A DNA stretch of 14,735 nt from an uncultured Bacteroides sp. (GCA_958477465.1 CAUEFX010000081.1:1-14735), one strand, 5' to 3'. Shown: positions 4,858 to 13,244, counted from the first letter of the stretch. Program-made: numbers and translations. Notes: a model not told the origin generated them from the letters alone.

Positions 4858-6150
4858 TTATTTTGCAATGATCAGATAATAGTTTTTCTTGCCGCGTTGA
4901 ACAAGTAAATACTTCCCATCCAGCAAATCTGCCGTAGTAATCACCTGGTCGAATGCTGTCAGCTTTTCTTTGTTCAGAGAGACACCTCCACCCTGTACCA
5001 GCTTACGCATCTCGCCTTTTGAGGCAAATACCGCTGCACTGTCTACAAACAGGTCGACCGCTTTCACGCCTTCGGCGAGTGCGTCACGAGACACTTCAAA
5101 CTGCGGAACGCCTTCGAAAACCGCCAATAACGTGTCTTCGTCGAGTTTTCTCAGCGCATCGGAAGTTGCATTGCCGAACAGGATATTGGAAGCATCTACC
5201 GCCGCATTATAATCCTCTTCAGAGTGAACCATAACCGTCACCTCTTTGGCCAGGCGTTTCTGAAGCACACGCAAGTGCGGAGCCTGTTGATGTTCTGCAA
5301 TCAACGCATCGATTTCCTCTTTGGAAAGAGCCGTAAATATCTTGATGTAACGTTCTGCATCCGAATCGCTGACGTTCAGCCAGAACTGATAGAACTTGTA
5401 CGGAGAAGTATATCTTGCATCGAGCCATACATTGCCCGATTCCGTCTTACCGAATTTACCGCCATCCGCCTTCGTAATCAGCGGACAAGTCAAAGCAAAG
5501 ACCTCTCCCCCGTTCGTGCGGCGTATCAGCTCGGCACCTGTCGTGATATTGCCCCACTGATCCGAACCGCCCATCTGGAGCTTACATCCTTTAGTCTGGT
5601 TCAGATGCAAGAAGTCGTATCCCTGAAGCAGCTGGTAAGTAAACTCCGTAAACGACAACCCGTCACGGGCCTCCCCGTTCAGACGTCTCTTCACCGAGTC
5701 CTTTGCCATCATATAGTTCACAGTAATATGTTTACCCACCTCACGAGCAAAATCAAGGAAAGTGAAGTCTTTCATCCAGTCATAATTGTTCACCAACTCT
5801 GCACGATTCGGCGCGTCTGATTCAAAATCCAAAAACTTGGCCAACTGCTTCTTGATACAAGCCTGATTGTGACGCAAAGTCTCTTCATTCAGCAAATTGC
5901 GCTCTGCCGACTTACCGGAGGGGTCGCCAATCATACCTGTCGCACCACCGATGAGCGCCAACGGTTTATGACCACAACGCTGGAGGTGGCGGAGCATCAT
6001 TACGCCACACAAGTGGCCAATATGCAGTGAATCGGCCGTCGGGTCAATTCCGAGATAAGCTGTTACTTGCTCCTTAGCTAACAATTCTTCTGTGCCCGGC
6101 ATCATGTCTTGCAGCATGCCACGCCATCTTAATTCTTCTACAAAATTCAT
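4858..6150 (-). CDS. tyrS: Tyrosyl-tRNA synthetase
   Basis: The 430-aa product is a complete bacterial class I tyrosyl-tRNA synthetase, which activates tyrosine with ATP and loads it on tRNA-Tyr in the cytosol. The HIGH motif is HIGH itself (43-46, in DSLHIGHLCGVM). The tyrosine pocket is marked by YQLLQGYDFL (172-181) and GGSDQWGN (194-201). The KMSKS loop is KFGKTES (232-238), the form normal for this enzyme. An S4-like RNA-binding domain ends the protein (GGGVSLNKEKLTAFDQVITTADLL onward, with KYLLVQRGKKNYYLI). The length is normal. It has its own promoter at 6185-6216 and lies 69 bp after the TatD-like gene. Confidence 0.98.
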   Translation of the reverse strand: MNFVEELRWRGMLQDMMPGTEELLAKEQVTAYLGIDPTADSLHIGHLCGVMMLRHLQRCGHKPLALIGGATGMIGDPSGKSAERNLLNEETLRHNQACIKKQLAKFLDFESDAPNRAELVNNYDWMKDFTFLDFAREVGKHITVNYMMAKDSVKRRLNGEARDGLSFTEFTYQLLQGYDFLHLNQTKGCKLQMGGSDQWGNITTGAELIRRTNGGEVFALTCPLITKADGGKFGKTESGNVWLDARYTSPYKFYQFWLNVSDSDAERYIKIFTALSKEEIDALIAEHQQAPHLRVLQKRLAKEVTVMVHSEEDYNAAVDASNILFGNATSDALRKLDEDTLLAVFEGVPQFEVSRDALAEGVKAVDLFVDSAAVFASKGEMRKLVQGGGVSLNKEKLTAFDQVITTADLLDGKYLLVQRGKKNYYLIIAK

Positions 6151-6184
6151 CGAATGATATTAGTTTTTAAATATTTAGTCCGGA

Positions 6185-6216
6185 CAAAAATACGACTCTT
6201 TCTTTGAAGAAACAAC
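6185..6216 (-). promoter_or_regulatory. Promoter of tyrS
   Basis: The minus strand has GTTG (6213-6216), 20 bp, then TATTTTTG (6185-6192), a perfect -7 and a near-consensus -33 box. It lies in the gap between the TatD-like gene and tyrS and gives a leader of about 30 nt. Confidence 0.75.
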
Positions 6217-6218
6217 TC

Positions 6219-6860
6219 TTATCCATTAAAAAAAACTTTCTTGATATTATGCCGTATCTGCTCCGTAAGTTCGGCTACGGAGATTCCCAATACATGAGCC
6301 GCCTTCTCGTATACCCGGCAGATATCCGTCCCGCTGTCATCCGTCTCTAAAAAAAGCTTGTCAAGCGGTATTACCCGCAAGGCATCCTCATTGTAACGGA
6401 TGCCCAAAGAGAGATAAAACCCGGAATGGAGCATTTCCATAGCCAGTTCCGGTTTTCCACGAAAGCCGTGTTGAATCCAGGGGATATTGCCGGAAGCGCT
6501 CCTTTTCAGAGACTCGATGGTTCCGGTAGACTTCACATTATGAATCAGGACCGGTTTTCCCAACCGTTCCGCAATGGCCAGTTGGCGCAAGAAAATACGT
6601 TCCTGAGCTGCCAACAACTCTGCATGAACCAGCTTGTCCATACCGCATTCGCCAATAGCGAGCACCTGCGGATGCCCGGCCAGCTCCTCCAACAAAGCCC
6701 AGTCTATCCGCTCTTCCGACGTTACATCCCACGGATGCACGCCCACGGAATAAAACCGTCCCGCTTCCGGCAGAAACTCATCTTCCGGAAAACGGATATT
6801 CAAGATCGCCCGGAAAGAGTCTTCGGACAAACGGTGAGAATGTATATCCAACAGTTTCAT
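6219..6860 (-). CDS. TatD family metal-dependent hydrolase (short form)
   Basis: This 213-aa TIM-barrel amidohydrolase-type protein keeps the TatD metal ligands in order. These are DIHSH (H7, H9), GECGMD (E71), VLIHNVKS (H107), IQHGFRG (H131) and LETDDSG (D174 or D175). TatD proteins are metal-dependent nucleases. This copy is about 50 residues shorter than the usual 260, mostly through a reduced early region between HSH and GECG. It starts 6 bp after the yidD stop, so it is the last gene of rnpA-yidD-tatD. The substrate cannot be told from sequence. Confidence 0.85.
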   Translation of the reverse strand: MKLLDIHSHRLSEDSFRAILNIRFPEDEFLPEAGRFYSVGVHPWDVTSEERIDWALLEELAGHPQVLAIGECGMDKLVHAELLAAQERIFLRQLAIAERLGKPVLIHNVKSTGTIESLKRSASGNIPWIQHGFRGKPELAMEMLHSGFYLSLGIRYNEDALRVIPLDKLFLETDDSGTDICRVYEKAAHVLGISVAELTEQIRHNIKKVFFNG

Positions 6861-6866
6861 AATCGC

Positions 6867-7088
6867 CTAAGGTACAGGGTCGTATCCGGAACCGCCCCAG
6901 GGATGGCAACGCAAGATCCGCCTTACAGAGAGATAAAGCCCCTTGAAAGGGCCGTGCTTTTTAATTGCTTCGATGGCATACTGCGAACAGGTCGGAGTAA
7001 AACGGCAGGAGGGGGGGAGCATCGGTGAAATGCATGCCCGGTAAAAATAGATGGGAATCAACAATATGTACGACAGCAGGCGCTTCAT
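6867..7088 (-). CDS. yidD: Membrane protein insertion efficiency factor YidD
   Basis: The 73-aa product is a standard YidD, a small membrane-associated protein that aids insertion of inner-membrane proteins with YidC/Sec. It has an amphipathic N-terminus (MKRLLSYILLIPIYFYR), the Cys-rich signature CRFTPTCSQYA (28-38) and the ending RCHPWGGSGYDPVP. The frame is open further upstream, but that part is shadow of rnpA. The ATG at 7088 gives the family's N-terminus and overlaps the rnpA stop as ATGA, so the two are translationally coupled, as in the widespread rnpA-yidD order. Confidence 0.95.
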   Translation of the reverse strand: MKRLLSYILLIPIYFYRACISPMLPPSCRFTPTCSQYAIEAIKKHGPFKGLYLSVRRILRCHPWGGSGYDPVP

Positions 7089-7465
7089 TCCAGCTTCTCC
7101 GCGATACGGGCCAACAACACCTTTACCTTCTCTTCTATCTCCTCCGTGCGGCACAGTTCGTCCGACAGATAAATAAAAGCAATCGTCAGTCCCCGTCCTT
7201 TCTCTTGCAGCGCCTGCCACAACGGCTCTTTATTCTTCCGGTAGGCCTCACGTACCTGGCGTTTCACCCGATTACGCTTTACCGCCCGCTTAAACCGCTT
7301 TTTGGGGACACTGATAAGAATAGACACAGGCACTTCCTGCTGCTCCACAGACATATACACTGCACGCAGGGGGAAGACGGAAAACGAACGTGAAAAACCG
7401 CCCGCAAACATCTTCTCAATAACAATCTTACTATGGAGCCTTTCGGCTTTGCACAATGTATTCAT
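7085..7465 (-). CDS. rnpA: Ribonuclease P protein component
   Basis: The 126-aa basic product is the protein subunit of RNase P, which helps the catalytic RNA remove 5' leaders from tRNA precursors. The diagnostic RNR motif is in KRAVKRNRVKRQVREAYR (59-76), preceded by the usual VSILISVPKKRFKRAV strand. The N-terminus MNTLCKAERLHSKIVIEKMF matches the family's start. rpmH, its frequent upstream neighbour, is absent; hemD stands upstream instead. A strong hairpin with a U-run lies only about 10 bp before the start codon and no clear promoter follows it, so expression may depend on read-through. Confidence 0.95.
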   Translation of the reverse strand: MNTLCKAERLHSKIVIEKMFAGGFSRSFSVFPLRAVYMSVEQQEVPVSILISVPKKRFKRAVKRNRVKRQVREAYRKNKEPLWQALQEKGRGLTIAFIYLSDELCRTEEIEEKVKVLLARIAEKLE

Positions 7466-7474
7466 CCGTACGAT

Positions 7475-7528
7475 AAAAAAAACAACGAGCTACAAGCACA
7501 CGCACGGTACGCAGCACTTGCAGCTCGT
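7475..7528 (-). terminator. Intrinsic terminator or attenuator between hemD and rnpA
   Basis: ACGAGCTACAAG (7485-7496) and CTTGCAGCTCGT (7517-7528) pair at 11 of 12 positions across a 20-nt loop. The minus strand then runs into eight U (A tract 7475-7482). This is a canonical terminator for the LOG-DUF4271-hemD transcript. Because it ends 10 bp before the rnpA start, it also controls or isolates rnpA. Confidence 0.8.
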
Positions 7529-7545
7529 AACTTGTCTGTTATTAA

Positions 7546-8298
7546 TTACTTTCCTTTGTTGTTCTCCTTAATGAACATGTCCAAAGCGGCTGTCATAGAA
7601 GGAGCTTGTACGGTAGGGGCTTCCAAATCCAGGCGAAGCCCGGCATCACGAACAGCCTGCGCTGTTGTAGAACCGAATGTTCCGATCTTTATATCCTGCT
7701 GATCAAAATCCGGGAAATTCTTCTTCAATGAAGAAACACCGGCCGGACTGAAGAACACCAACATATCATAGTCAAATTCCTCATCCTTGTCAAAATCGTT
7801 ACTAACGGTGCGATACATCACCACCTCCGTATGCTGGATGTTATGTTTATCCAACAGGTTCTTGATGTCATCATTGTGTACATCCGACATCGGTACGAGA
7901 TATTTCTCGGTCTTATGTTTCACTATAGAAGGTATCAGATCTTCAATCTTACCCGTAGCGCCAAAGAATATCTTGCGCTTGCGGTATTGCACATACTTCT
8001 GAATATAAAGTGCAACTTGCTCCGTTACACAAAAATACTTCATTGTTTCCGGGATAGTCACACGGAGTTCCGTGCAAAGATGAAAAAAATGATCAATCGC
8101 ATGACGCGAAGTAAATATGACAGCTGTGTGGTCAAGGATTGACACTTTCTGTTGTCTGACCTCTTTAGCAGAAACACTTTCTACTTTAATAAAGGGGCGG
8201 AAATCTATTTTCACGCCATACTTTTCGGCGATGTCGTAATAGGGAGATTTCTCTGAAGCAGGTTTGGGCTGCGACACAAGTACTTTCTTAATTTTCAA
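7546..8298 (-). CDS. hemD: Uroporphyrinogen-III synthase
   Basis: The 250-aa product fits HemD, which closes hydroxymethylbilane to uroporphyrinogen III on the route to heme, siroheme and cobamides. The family is poorly conserved, but its landmarks are here. VIFTSRHAIDHFF (60-72) lies in the first lobe, and DMLVFFSPAGVSSL (178-191) and IGTFGSTTAQAVRDAGL (205-221) in the second, followed by the APTVQAPSMTAAL helix. The N-terminus KKVLVSQPKP is the usual first strand. It starts 4 bp after the DUF4271 stop and is co-transcribed with it. Other heme genes are not in view. Length and motif order make the call reliable. Confidence 0.9.
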   Translation of the reverse strand: MKIKKVLVSQPKPASEKSPYYDIAEKYGVKIDFRPFIKVESVSAKEVRQQKVSILDHTAVIFTSRHAIDHFFHLCTELRVTIPETMKYFCVTEQVALYIQKYVQYRKRKIFFGATGKIEDLIPSIVKHKTEKYLVPMSDVHNDDIKNLLDKHNIQHTEVVMYRTVSNDFDKDEEFDYDMLVFFSPAGVSSLKKNFPDFDQQDIKIGTFGSTTAQAVRDAGLRLDLEAPTVQAPSMTAALDMFIKENNKGK

Positions 8299-8302
8299 CG
8301 TC

Positions 8303-9028
8303 CTAAATTTTTATTACCAATATATTGTTTAGCACTCTCAAGCCCTGATACAAAAGTAAATAGGGCAAGATTTCAAGGGCACAAAAGTACAAAATTAAAA
8401 GGAAAAGGCTACTAATCTTATTGAAAAAAAGCTTTATCCACTTATAAAACATCAGGATTTTAGCAAAAATTATCAAGAATAGCCCGATTGAAATTAAAAA
8501 CAAGACATTCAAATCGAAATAAACAAGGAGAAGAACGAACGGGAAAAGAACAAATCCGAAGTAATAAATCAGTGCCGAATAAGATTCCAGCCACATATTT
8601 GTCCTGTTTTTATCAAAAAACACCCATCCTAAGAAAGAATAAAACAGCCACTTCAGCAAAATATAAAGCAGGCAGACAAGGATATAAATCCCCAGTAGGA
8701 GAGGGGGGAAGACCTTTTCCATCAAAGCCGGCTGCACGTCATTAAAGTAGTTGAAGATACAGATTCCGCTCAGGATGCATGTCTGAAACACCAACAGTAA
8801 CAGATAGCGGACGTCCGCAGCCGTAGAGGCGGCAAAGATGCTTGCCCGTTCGCGGTGAAGCATAAAATCTTTTGCCTGTTGAGAAAGAAACTTCTTGCTC
8901 CGCGCCAATGCAAAGGACGAGAAAAAGAAGCAGGCAAGCAGGACCAATGCAATCACATCGTCCGTACGGGGAGAGTAGGGAAGGGGGATCCCCTCGAAAC
9001 CGGATGCAAGTATCAGCCACACACTCAT
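8303..9028 (-). CDS. DUF4271 integral membrane protein
   Basis: The 241-aa product has five to six hydrophobic segments (about 24-42, 75-93, 108-130, 152-170, 174-195 and 206-225). The central block GWVFFDKNRTNMWLESY (134-150) is characteristic of DUF4271, a Bacteroidetes inner-membrane family of unknown function. Its start overlaps the LOG stop as ATGA, and hemD begins 4 bp after its end, so all three are translated from one message. The link with hemD suggests, but does not show, a role near heme metabolism. No catalytic residue pattern is evident. The lower half of the gene is strikingly AT-rich, as expected from Phe/Leu/Ile codons. Confidence 0.85.
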   Translation of the reverse strand: MSVWLILASGFEGIPLPYSPRTDDVIALVLLACFFFSSFALARSKKFLSQQAKDFMLHRERASIFAASTAADVRYLLLLVFQTCILSGICIFNYFNDVQPALMEKVFPPLLLGIYILVCLLYILLKWLFYSFLGWVFFDKNRTNMWLESYSALIYYFGFVLFPFVLLLVYFDLNVLFLISIGLFLIIFAKILMFYKWIKLFFNKISSLFLLILYFCALEILPYLLLYQGLRVLNNILVIKI

Positions 9029-9612
9029 ATAGCCGCAAATTTACGGATGGACGCATCCCAAACGGGAACAGTATGCACCAGCTCGACAGCCTCCTCCGGA
9101 GTGGCCGCCACGTGCCAGATGTCTCCGTGCTGTCTCCGCATAAAGTTCTCGTCGATGGCACGTTTAAGCTGTTCGAGCAGCGGATCAAAGAAGCCGTTTA
9201 CATTCAATACCACAATCGGATTAAGATAAAGCCCCAACTGCTTCCAAGTGATGATTTCAAGCAGTTCTTCCAAAGTGCCGCATCCGCCGGGCAAAGCGAT
9301 CACAGCATCACTCAGATCTGCCATCAGCTGTTTCCGTTCGTGCATGCTTTCCACTTCAATCAATCGGGTCAATCCCGTATGGTGCCATCCCTGCTCCACC
9401 ATGAACCGAGGGATGACTCCCGTAACCTCACCTCCGTCTGCAAGCACCGCATCGGCCACAGAACGCATCAATCCAATGCTTCCCGCACCGTTCACCAAAC
9501 GGATATGCCGTTGGGCAAGCAACTTGCCCAACCGGTCGGCTACTTCAAAATATACCTGGTCTATCTTAGTACTCGATGCGCAGTAAACACATACGGAATT
9601 TATCTGATTCAT
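9025..9612 (-). CDS. LOG family protein (cytokinin-riboside-5'-monophosphate phosphoribohydrolase type)
   Basis: From the ATG at 9612 the product is 195 aa and a Rossmann-fold LOG protein. The key signature PGGCGTLEEL (108-117) is complete, with MHERKQLM (90-97, R93 and K94 at the phosphate site) and NGAGSIGLMRSVADA (41-55) for nucleotide binding. LOG enzymes split N6-substituted AMP or AMP-like nucleotides into base and ribose-5-phosphate; many were once misnamed lysine decarboxylases. The frame is open upstream to 9801, but a -7 promoter box at 9638-9645 lies inside that extension, and MNQINSVCVYCASS is the family's normal start. It leads the LOG-DUF4271-hemD operon. The physiological substrate is unknown. 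Confidence 0.92.
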   Translation of the reverse strand: MNQINSVCVYCASSTKIDQVYFEVADRLGKLLAQRHIRLVNGAGSIGLMRSVADAVLADGGEVTGVIPRFMVEQGWHHTGLTRLIEVESMHERKQLMADLSDAVIALPGGCGTLEELLEIITWKQLGLYLNPIVVLNVNGFFDPLLEQLKRAIDENFMRRQHGDIWHVAATPEEAVELVHTVPVWDASIRKFAAI

Positions 9613-9637
9613 ACTCCTATATCCTATGTTTCGGGCA

Positions 9638-9645
9638 CAAAGGTA
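9638..9645 (-). promoter_or_regulatory. -7 box of the LOG-DUF4271-hemD operon
   Basis: The minus strand reads TACCTTTG, a perfect TAnnTTTG, 25 bp before the LOG start codon. The -33 position holds only a weak T-rich GTTTTA. It supports the start at 9612 over longer versions. Confidence 0.6.
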
Positions 9646-9808
9646 CATTTTTTGAGTTACACATAAAACCCTGCCATGAAGAAGTAGAGAAAATAATCCA
9701 TATTTTGAGAACAAAAGAAGGAGTACCACACGGATCAAGAACGGAATTTGGAGCAGGCCGAAGACAGCCGACAACCCCAACCCGCTCTCTTTGGAAGGCA
9801 TATCGGAT

Positions 9809-11668
9809 TTATGCCCCTCCGTGTTTTAATGCCACGTTTGTGATGTATTTTAAGAAATTTCCATCTGTATTCTTACTCTCCCTACACAAATAGAAAGGAA
9901 ATACCCTCTTGTCTTTATCAAGGCCCAGTCCTACCGAGAGAATTTCATCACCCTCTTCAAAGAGCAAAGGATACTTGCACAAAAGTTCACCGGCATAGTT
10001 CAATAAATGATATTCATATACATCCGATTTACCTTTGATGGCAATTGCACCTTTTCGGACCAGGCAATGAATTCCTTCAGCATCCAATTTGACAGCCTCT
10101 ACTTTCTGGTCAAGCTCTTTATAAAACAGTTCAAAATAATCTTCCGAATACCTTAAAGAGTCTTTTTGAGCAGACTCCTCCAGGTTCACTTGAAACAGGT
10201 CAACCTCCTTTCCGATTTCGTAATCCTTAGTGTCAGTTATCCACAACTTGCCAGACAGTCCATCCGTATACACCAACACCTCATTATATACATCGGCCAC
10301 AGGGTCGGTAAAATAATACCCCATCATTGCTTTCCTGTACACTTCGCTCAATTTTCCCAAACGCTTAACTCTCTTTCCCGTTTGCACATCAAAAATGGCA
10401 CAAAAAGGGGAGTAGTCATAAAATTCAGGCAAGAACATATTATATTCTGCCGACTCTGAATAATTCTTTTGCAGCTCTTCCAAACCCACAGTAATGGGAT
10501 ACCCCCTTAAACTCCCGATTAATACATAGCGGCTATCTAAGGGGAGAAACCGGGAAGCACTCGTGTACATATACAGAGGTATACTGTCAAACTCAAAATC
10601 GAAAGAAAACATATCGCAGTTCTCTTCCTCTTTCGTTGTCGATAGAAATGCATTATGATTATAATAAGCGATATTTCCGTTGGGCTGCAGATACATTTCC
10701 GGCAATGAATAAGACACAATGATGCGTTCCGTACCCGATTCAAATGCACATCCATTCACCATGATATAGATGTATCCATTCTTTTTCATCTCATAATACA
10801 TACTATCCGGTAAACTCACAAACGTTTTTTCCTGACTTTCTGTTGGGTAGACCTCTTTGGCAAGATAAGCCGTATCATTTCTTATATCATAGGTTTTGGC
10901 AATAGAAGATATTTCATCTGAATACAAGAAAGTATCCCCATGCCACTGTGGAAGATAAGAAACCTCCTCAGATATACTATTCGCATCACCCAATCGAATA
11001 AACACACGATTGTATATCCCTGCAGCCACCCCCTCGTTATGAGTTTCCCCAAAAGTTTCCAAAGAAGGTATGTTATCCTTTGTAGCAAAAGGAATGTATG
11101 AAGTATTGCTACAAAACTGATGCAAGAATTGAATATTCAGCGAAGGGGAATCTCCTCCACACATCAACCTGCCCTCTTTCATGTCAATCTGCAAAAAATA
11201 AGTCACGGCAAGCCTTCCCGAACGATAATGAAATATTTCATTGTGTTTTTTCTCTGTATCAATTATGATATTGTCAGTGTGAAACCGGCTAAGATATTTT
11301 CGTGCGACTTCAGCATCGGGATAAGCAGCGATAAGAACTATTTTGGCACCTGGCACCGCTTTAGGGACATTGTCCAACAAATAGTTTATATCTACCTCAC
11401 AACGTGGGCAGGCTTGGGGTGTAAACAATATAGCAAAAACAGGCTCTTCTTCGTTAGAAAGTGGGAAAAGGTATTCTTTCAAAAGTTCAGATGTTCCTTC
11501 TTTTTGAGCAATTGCATTATGGGTGGCATACATCTCTGACAAATAATCAGTCTCTTGTCCATGCACTCCGAACACATAAGCTAAAAGACAAACCGCAAAC
11601 AACAACCTCATATTCATTTCAAAATATTTGAAACAACTAAATAAACCAACGACAATAGTTTTTCTCAT
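9809..11668 (-). CDS. Secreted protein: thioredoxin-like N-terminus plus beta-propeller-like body
   Basis: The 619-aa product carries a signal peptide (RLLFAVCLLAYVFGVHG, about 21-37, cut before QET), with no lipobox. Residues 75-170 look like a thioredoxin fold: strand VFAILFTP, a CPRC active-site-like motif (C87, C90), helix, strand AKIVLIAAYPD and strand LAVTYFLQID. The cis-proline normally before that last strand appears replaced by V155. The rest is beta-rich and resembles Bacteroides six-bladed propeller proteins, with units such as CAIFDVQTGKRVKRLGKL and LWITDTKDYEIGK. Its activity is unknown. The start is uncertain: 11668 follows a promoter box, while 11617 or 11611 would give a more typical short signal peptide. 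It sits downstream of the TPR/HTH regulator, 174 bp away with its own promoter box. Confidence 0.7.
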   Translation of the reverse strand: MRKTIVVGLFSCFKYFEMNMRLLFAVCLLAYVFGVHGQETDYLSEMYATHNAIAQKEGTSELLKEYLFPLSNEEEPVFAILFTPQACPRCEVDINYLLDNVPKAVPGAKIVLIAAYPDAEVARKYLSRFHTDNIIIDTEKKHNEIFHYRSGRLAVTYFLQIDMKEGRLMCGGDSPSLNIQFLHQFCSNTSYIPFATKDNIPSLETFGETHNEGVAAGIYNRVFIRLGDANSISEEVSYLPQWHGDTFLYSDEISSIAKTYDIRNDTAYLAKEVYPTESQEKTFVSLPDSMYYEMKKNGYIYIMVNGCAFESGTERIIVSYSLPEMYLQPNGNIAYYNHNAFLSTTKEEENCDMFSFDFEFDSIPLYMYTSASRFLPLDSRYVLIGSLRGYPITVGLEELQKNYSESAEYNMFLPEFYDYSPFCAIFDVQTGKRVKRLGKLSEVYRKAMMGYYFTDPVADVYNEVLVYTDGLSGKLWITDTKDYEIGKEVDLFQVNLEESAQKDSLRYSEDYFELFYKELDQKVEAVKLDAEGIHCLVRKGAIAIKGKSDVYEYHLLNYAGELLCKYPLLFEEGDEILSVGLGLDKDKRVFPFYLCRESKNTDGNFLKYITNVALKHGGA

Positions 11669-11692
11669 ACCTTTTACATTTTATGTTGTATG

Positions 11693-11700
11693 CAAAAATA
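11693..11700 (-). promoter_or_regulatory. -7 box upstream of the thioredoxin/propeller gene
   Basis: The minus strand reads TATTTTTG, a perfect TAnnTTTG, 24 bp before the ATG at 11668. The -33 region has no good TTTG. It allows a leader of roughly 20 nt to that start, or about 70 nt to the alternative at 11617. Confidence 0.55.
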
Positions 11701-11772
11701 AGAACTCCGAAAATACATCCATACTGAATTTCAGTGGAATTTTCGATGAAAGGAAGAGTATTAAAACTTTGA

Positions 11773-11790
11773 TTTATAATATATTATAAA
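11773..11790. repeat. 18-bp perfect AT palindrome
   Basis: TTTATAATATATTATAAA is self-complementary throughout and lies between the regulator stop (11843) and the promoter box at 11693-11700. It could be a binding site for the neighbouring regulator or a cruciform. It is made only of A and T, where chance symmetry is common. Confidence 0.35.
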
Positions 11791-11842
11791 TATAAACAAA
11801 GTAGAATATGGAATTACAATCGAATTATACCGTACCGATCTA

Positions 11843-13228
11843 TCATAATGACTTAATAAAATCCTTCAAATGCGACTTGTCACTCAACCCCACTCTCTTG
11901 GCTATTAAGCCGCAACGTTTATACATCATGCTTGATGTACGTCCTAAAAGACAACCGATTTCCGAATACTTAAACCCCATTTTAAGCAAACAGCAGAAAC
12001 GAATATCCGGCATTTTCAAATTAGGATATTCACAAGATAACCGCGTAGTAAAGCCATCGGTTAATGTATCTACTTCAGATATAATTTCTGTCCAAAGTTT
12101 GATATCTACCAACTCCCTTGTTACATCCCAATCTTTATTCGCATTCAATAATGACGTTATTTTAGAGTAAACAGGAAGTTCTCGAATTTGTTTTCTTAGC
12201 AATTCATCTCTTGCGGCACCGACATCTTCCAATCGCTTATTTAAAGTTAAGACTTGCGCATAACTTTGTTCACATTCTGCTACAGACGTTTGCAGTTTCT
12301 GTTTAAATTGCACCTGAGAAACCTTGTACCGATGTACAAACCATAAAAACAACCCTAAAAATATCGCTAATAAGATGAGAATAACCAGAACAGCCATATA
12401 CCACTGCTGATGCACATGATGTTCGTAACGTTTAATTAACTGACAATTAATTGCATCTTTGAGACTCGCTATCGCTATAACCGATTGAGGAGTGTATGAA
12501 ATCACCTCATCATACCGCTCCATACTGCTGTATAAAGACGCCAATGTACCAATCGCAAATCGTTTTAGCTGAATATGGGGATGATCATCCAGTATTTTTA
12601 AGGCTTGCAACAATTTTTCTTCTGCCTGTGAATAAAACTGTTCACCCCGCATTATAAAAATCTCCCCCTGATTTATCAATATGGTTGCCAAATACAATGA
12701 ATGTTGTTTCACGGCAGCTATCTTTTCTGCCTGCTTATAATACGGGTCCGCTTCGTCCAGCAAATCATACTTTTTCAGAATAGTTCCCAAATTGCTACAA
12801 CACAAATAAAGGAAAACAGAATCTTTTATCTCTTCCGCCTCCTGTTTGGCAACCACAAATTCGCGCACTGATGCAGCCACACTATCCATATCCTGATAAA
12901 CACGCGCCAAATAATAATGCGATTTCATCAGTAGAGCAACATTCCTTTGAGAATCATAATAATCCACCGCCAATCTGATAAGAGAATCGGTAGTATGTAT
13001 CAGGTAGTTCTTGTCTCTGGCCTGTGTATATAACAGTGCATAGTAGGCCCTGTCTGCCATCGGCAAAGTATCAGTCCGCCCGATTCCCTCAAGTATAGCA
13101 AGGGCACTGTCGGGGTACTGCTGCATCAACGAGTCCGATTTTTGCAATATAGCAAGCCTGTTTCTGTCATCAGAATAACAGGAAAACAAAAGGACGCCCA
13201 ATAAAGCGTATAAAACAATATGCTGCAT
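11843..13228 (-). CDS. Membrane-bound TPR regulator with C-terminal LuxR-like HTH
   Basis: The product (461 aa from the ATG at 13228) is laid out as in a Bacteroidetes signalling family. It has a lipoprotein-type signal, MQHIVLYALLGVLLFSC with Cys 17 followed by YSDDR. A helical TPR-like region follows (about 30-260, for example SHYYLARVYQDMDSVAASV and CCSNLGTILKKYDLLDEADPYYKQAEKI). Next are one transmembrane helix (about 277-297, YMAVLVILILLAIFLGLFLWFV), a coiled coil (about 305-350) and an HTH domain at the end (MPDIRFCCLLKMGFKYSEIGCLLGRTSSMMYKRCGLIAKRVG). It would sense something in the periplasm and bind DNA at the membrane. The frame extends to an ATG at 13255, but a perfect -7 promoter box lies across codons 2-4 of that version, so the inner ATG is preferred. 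Targets are unknown. Confidence 0.85.
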   Translation of the reverse strand: MQHIVLYALLGVLLFSCYSDDRNRLAILQKSDSLMQQYPDSALAILEGIGRTDTLPMADRAYYALLYTQARDKNYLIHTTDSLIRLAVDYYDSQRNVALLMKSHYYLARVYQDMDSVAASVREFVVAKQEAEEIKDSVFLYLCCSNLGTILKKYDLLDEADPYYKQAEKIAAVKQHSLYLATILINQGEIFIMRGEQFYSQAEEKLLQALKILDDHPHIQLKRFAIGTLASLYSSMERYDEVISYTPQSVIAIASLKDAINCQLIKRYEHHVHQQWYMAVLVILILLAIFLGLFLWFVHRYKVSQVQFKQKLQTSVAECEQSYAQVLTLNKRLEDVGAARDELLRKQIRELPVYSKITSLLNANKDWDVTRELVDIKLWTEIISEVDTLTDGFTTRLSCEYPNLKMPDIRFCCLLKMGFKYSEIGCLLGRTSSMMYKRCGLIAKRVGLSDKSHLKDFIKSL

Positions 13229-13244
13229 GTTGTGCGTCATATTG

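Noticed and set aside
4836..4860. Plus-strand terminator with a good T-run
   Set aside because: No plus-strand gene ends here; the T-run is part of the tyrS stop region, so only a hairpin is claimed.
5224..5820. Plus-strand 198-codon frame opposite tyrS
   Set aside because: Shadow of tyrS, with no family features.
8872..9666. Plus-strand 264-codon frame opposite DUF4271 and LOG
   Set aside because: Antisense to two conserved genes and across their promoter; product rich in His/Ser/Arg without a domain.
9613..9801. 63-codon N-terminal extension of the LOG protein
   Set aside because: It contains the -7 promoter box and lacks homology-like features; the family N-terminus begins at 9612.
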